From Planotetraspora silvatica (GTDB lineage Bacteria > Actinomycetota > Actinomycetes > Streptosporangiales > Streptosporangiaceae): a stretch of DNA of 64,000 nt. Below are positions 61,621-64,000 of the stretch, piece by piece. Made by a program: the position numbers and the translations under genes. Each line of letters opens with the position of its first letter. Within the stretch, counting starts at the first letter, position 1. The notes below the pieces were generated by a model, which saw only the letters and a program-made list of their open reading frames with translations, searched no databases and was not told where the DNA came from. The DNA is taken from assembly GCF_016863315.1 (NCBI RefSeq), contig NZ_BOOQ01000027.1, forward strand, positions 124,001 through 188,000. Reading direction: 5' to 3'.

Positions 61621-63159
61621 CTAGCGGCCGAGAGCGGCGCCGATCAGCGCACGGGGGTCGGCGGCTCCGGCGAGCACACCCGAGGGCAGGACGTCGATCA
61701 GGTGGGCGTGGCCGAAGTTGGAGCCGTACTCGACGGCCGTGACCGGGTGGCCGCGCTCACGCAGGCCGTCTGACCACGGCGCGCCGTCCTCGACCTCGAC
61801 GACGGCCTCCTGCCGCCAGGTGTCGAAGCCCGTGTCGGCGCCGCTCACGCCGAGCGCCCACCGCGGGGCGCCGATGACCTGTCCCGGGGTCTGGTCGTGA
61901 CGCAGGAGCCGGGTGACCAACTGCAGCAGGATCTGCGGCTGGGCGTCGCCGCCCATGGTGCCGATGACCGACCGCAGTGAGCCGTCCTGGCGCGTGATCA
62001 GCGCGGGGGACAGCGTGTGGGGCGGCCGCCTGCGCGGGCCGTACTCGGCGGGGTGGCCGGGCGTGAGCGAGAAGCCGATGCCGCGGTTGTGCAGGTTGAT
62101 GCCGGTGCCCGGTTCGAAGAGCAGGCTGCCGAAGCCCGCCGCGTTCGACTGGATGAGGGAGACTCCCATGCCGTCGCCGTCCACCGCGCACAGGTAGGTG
62201 GTGTCGCCCGGAGCCGTGTGGTCGATGAACGGCGAGCGCCGTTCGGGATCGATCATCGCGCGCCTGGCGTCGGCCGAGTCCAGGGGTGCGACGGCGCCCT
62301 CGTGGAGCACGTCCAGCCGGTCGTGGCCGGCCGCGCGGGCCGACTCGACGAGGAGGTGCGCCCATCGGGGGTCACCGGGGTCGTCGGGCAGGTCGAGCTT
62401 GTCGAGGATCGCCAGGGAGAGCAGCAGCAGGTACCCCTGCGAGTTCGGCGGGACGGTCCAGATCCGGTGATCGAAGGCCTCGGCCTGGATGGGGTCCACC
62501 CAGTCGGCGTTCGTCCGGGCCAGGTCCTCGGGGACGTACTCGCCGGCGCCGAGCGCGAGCAGGCCCTCGCCGAACTCGCCCTCGTAGAAGGCGGCCCGGC
62601 CGCCTGAGGCGATCGCCTCGAGTGTCCGCGCGAGGCCCGGGCGGCGGATGAGGTCACCGGGGCGCCTGGCCGAGGCGAAGTCACCCGCTCCGGGGAGCGA
62701 GCCGATGAACTCGCCGCCCGGCGCCAGCAGCGGAGAGGCGGGGAAGCCCGCTGCGGCATGCCGGATCGCCGGCGCGAGCAGATCGGCGAGCGGGAGCCGT
62801 CCGAAGCGCTCGTGCAGGGCCGACCAGCCGTCGACGCAGCCGGGCACCGGCACCGACCGGATGTCGTAGAGGTGCGGCATGCGGTCCAGGCCCTCGGCGC
62901 GAAGCCGGTCAGGATCGGCGCCCGAACCCGACCTGCCCGACGCGTTGAGCGCGGTGGTGGCGGATCCGTCGTGGACGAGAGCGAACAGGTCGCCGCCGAG
63001 TCCGCACAGGTGCGGGGACGTGACGGCGAGCACCGCGTTGGCCGCGATCGCGGCGTCGACCGCGTTGCCGCCCCGCTCCAGGACGGACACCCCGGCGGAG
63101 GACGCCAGATGGTCGACGGTGGAGACCATGCCGTTCCGGGCATACCGCGTTTCGCTCAC
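61621..63159 (-). CDS. Gamma-glutamyltransferase family protein
   Basis: A 512-residue protein from GTG 63159. STVDHLASSAGVSVLERGGN, AVDAAIAANAVLAVTSPHLC and GLGGDLFALVHDG are the N-terminal segments of the Ntn-hydrolase family. DHTAPGDTTYLCAVDGDGMG contains the catalytic Thr at the start of the small subunit after self-cleavage. SLIQSNAAGFGSLLFEPGTG and PPHTLSPALI complete the active site. It has no signal peptide, so it acts in the cytoplasm and may be an amidohydrolase-type relative (for example oxamate or cephalosporin acylase-like) rather than a glutathione-degrading enzyme. Confidence 0.87.
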   Translation of the reverse strand: MSETRYARNGMVSTVDHLASSAGVSVLERGGNAVDAAIAANAVLAVTSPHLCGLGGDLFALVHDGSATTALNASGRSGSGADPDRLRAEGLDRMPHLYDIRSVPVPGCVDGWSALHERFGRLPLADLLAPAIRHAAAGFPASPLLAPGGEFIGSLPGAGDFASARRPGDLIRRPGLARTLEAIASGGRAAFYEGEFGEGLLALGAGEYVPEDLARTNADWVDPIQAEAFDHRIWTVPPNSQGYLLLLSLAILDKLDLPDDPGDPRWAHLLVESARAAGHDRLDVLHEGAVAPLDSADARRAMIDPERRSPFIDHTAPGDTTYLCAVDGDGMGVSLIQSNAAGFGSLLFEPGTGINLHNRGIGFSLTPGHPAEYGPRRRPPHTLSPALITRQDGSLRSVIGTMGGDAQPQILLQLVTRLLRHDQTPGQVIGAPRWALGVSGADTGFDTWRQEAVVEVEDGAPWSDGLRERGHPVTAVEYGSNFGHAHLIDVLPSGVLAGAADPRALIGAALGR

Positions 63160-63256
63160 GATTGGCGACTCTATGACGGGGGGATCGCCTGGACGAGTCC
63201 GCCCCCTAGAGTGGCCGCGATAGTGACGAAACAGTGACGAATGCAAAGGAATTGCC

Positions 63257-63901
63257 GTGATCCGGGTGCTGGTGTTCGACGTGGGCGAGACGCTGATCGA
63301 CGAGACTCGCATCTGGACGCGCTGGGCCGACAGGCTGGGAGTTCCCCGGGGGACCTTCCTGGGGCTCGTCGGCGGCATGGCCGCCCTCGACCGGCCGCTC
63401 CGTGACGCGTTCGAACTGGTCCGGCCCGGATTCGACCTGGATGCGGAGATCGCCGCCTGGCGCGCCGACGACCCGGCCGGTCTGCGCGAGAACTTCGACC
63501 AGGACGACCTCTATCCCGACGTACGGCCGGGCCTCGGCGCGCTCCGCGACGCCGGGTACCGGTTGATCGTCGCGGGGAACCAGCCGCCGCAGGCCTATGA
63601 CGCGCTCGCCGCGATGAACCTGCCCGTGGACGGCGTCCACACCTCGGCGGCCTGGCGGGTCGAGAAGCCGGAGCCGGGATTCTTCGCCAAGGTCTCCGAG
63701 GTGGCCGGGCACGCTCCGGAGGCGATCCTTTACGTGGGGGACCGGCTCGACAACGACGTGCTGCCCGCGAGGAAGGCCGGCATGCGGGCCGCACTGCTGC
63801 GCCGCGGCCCCTGGGGCTTCCTTCACGCCGGTCGTCCCGAGGCGGACCAAGCCGATCTGATCGTCGACGATCTCACCGAACTCGTCACGCGGCTCGGCTG
63901 A
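63257..63901 (+). CDS. HAD-superfamily hydrolase
   Basis: A 214-residue protein: VLVFDVGETLIDETRIWTRW is HAD motif I (with V-G-E-T in place of the usual DGT), YRLIVAGNQPPQAYDALAAM is motif II, VEKPEPGFFAKVSE supplies the motif III Lys, and VGDRLDNDVLPARKAGMRAA is motif IV (the GDRxxND Asp pair). The cap is a four-helix type. It hydrolyses phosphate esters or related bonds, substrate unknown. It starts about 97 bp after the divergent GGT gene. Confidence 0.88.
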   Translation: MIRVLVFDVGETLIDETRIWTRWADRLGVPRGTFLGLVGGMAALDRPLRDAFELVRPGFDLDAEIAAWRADDPAGLRENFDQDDLYPDVRPGLGALRDAGYRLIVAGNQPPQAYDALAAMNLPVDGVHTSAAWRVEKPEPGFFAKVSEVAGHAPEAILYVGDRLDNDVLPARKAGMRAALLRRGPWGFLHAGRPEADQADLIVDDLTELVTRLG

Positions 63902-63925
63902 GCCGATGGCCGGGGGTCGCCGGCC

Positions 63926-64000
63926 TTACTTGGCCAGATCGCCGTTGTACTCCAGCAGGCCGGCGGCGTCGTTCCACCGGTAGGCGAGTCCGCCGCCCTT
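63926..64000 (-). CDS. Partial gene at right edge, C-terminal end
   Basis: Only the last 24 codons are in the window: LAYRWNDAAGLLEYNGDLAK with the stop TAA at 63926. The reading frame is open to the edge and the codons are typically GC-rich at the third position, so this is real coding sequence. The piece is too short to name a family. Confidence 0.5.
   Translation of the reverse strand, partial: KGGGLAYRWNDAAGLLEYNGDLAK

Overview
The window is 64 kb of GC-rich actinomycete chromosome. Many short leader or leaderless starts, GTG starts, F420/flavin enzymes, a polyphosphate glucokinase, an HrpA helicase with a DUF3418-type tail, a pSAM2-type KorSA/Rep pair and DUF5753, DUF1876 and DUF6247 proteins point to the Streptosporangiales/Streptomycetales side of the phylum. 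No rRNA or complete tRNA gene is present, so a species cannot be named.

The window has two halves. Bases 1 to about 28000 are an accessory region. It carries a DUF5753 regulator (cut by the left edge), a low-GC KAP-family P-loop NTPase, an HNH-type protein, a broken toxin-antitoxin pair, a SUKH (SMI1/KNR4) protein and several small orphan genes. It also holds the debris of actinomycete integrative and conjugative elements (AICEs): two 45-bp copies of the 3' half of a tRNA-Val(TAC) gene at 6481 and 16084, each preceded by 11-bp-phased GTGCCATT repeats and followed by integrase 3' ends; a KorSA-like GntR regulator; a Rep gene fused by deletion to an integrase tail; and at least six integrase fragments. 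The simplest reading is a stack of elements accreted at one tRNA-Val locus and now decaying.

Scattered through this half, all in one orientation, is a repeat family of about 190-270 bp (copies near 3770, 11508, 12484, 15271, 18180 and 24394). In the three complete copies the ends form a 25-nt imperfect inverted repeat. The outer third of that stem has a different sequence in the first copy but is still self-complementary, so a folded structure is being conserved. Copies lie between small cargo genes. I could not match this to a known element and regard it as the best candidate for something undescribed.

Bases 28000 to 64000 look like ordinary chromosome. In order: a MarR/NTF2 pair, a mycothiol-type MDMPI protein, a collagen-like secreted protein, a beta-helix gene killed by one nonsense codon, a TPR protein, DinB and GNAT proteins, an Erm 23S rRNA methyltransferase with a predicted leaderless 12-residue macrolide-arrest leader peptide, a low-complexity secreted protein, an LLM oxidoreductase, a TMEM175-like channel, a secreted metallophosphoesterase, an MFS/beta-propeller operon and an acyltransferase-SGNH protein. 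Then come a glutamine-rich protein/small protein/subtilase trio, a stress group (DUF1876, universal stress protein, CBS-BON, PPOX), ppgK, an orphan winged-helix regulator behind a cysteine-type leader peptide, hrpA, an IS5 remnant, a VOC protein, a gamma-glutamyltransferase and a HAD hydrolase.
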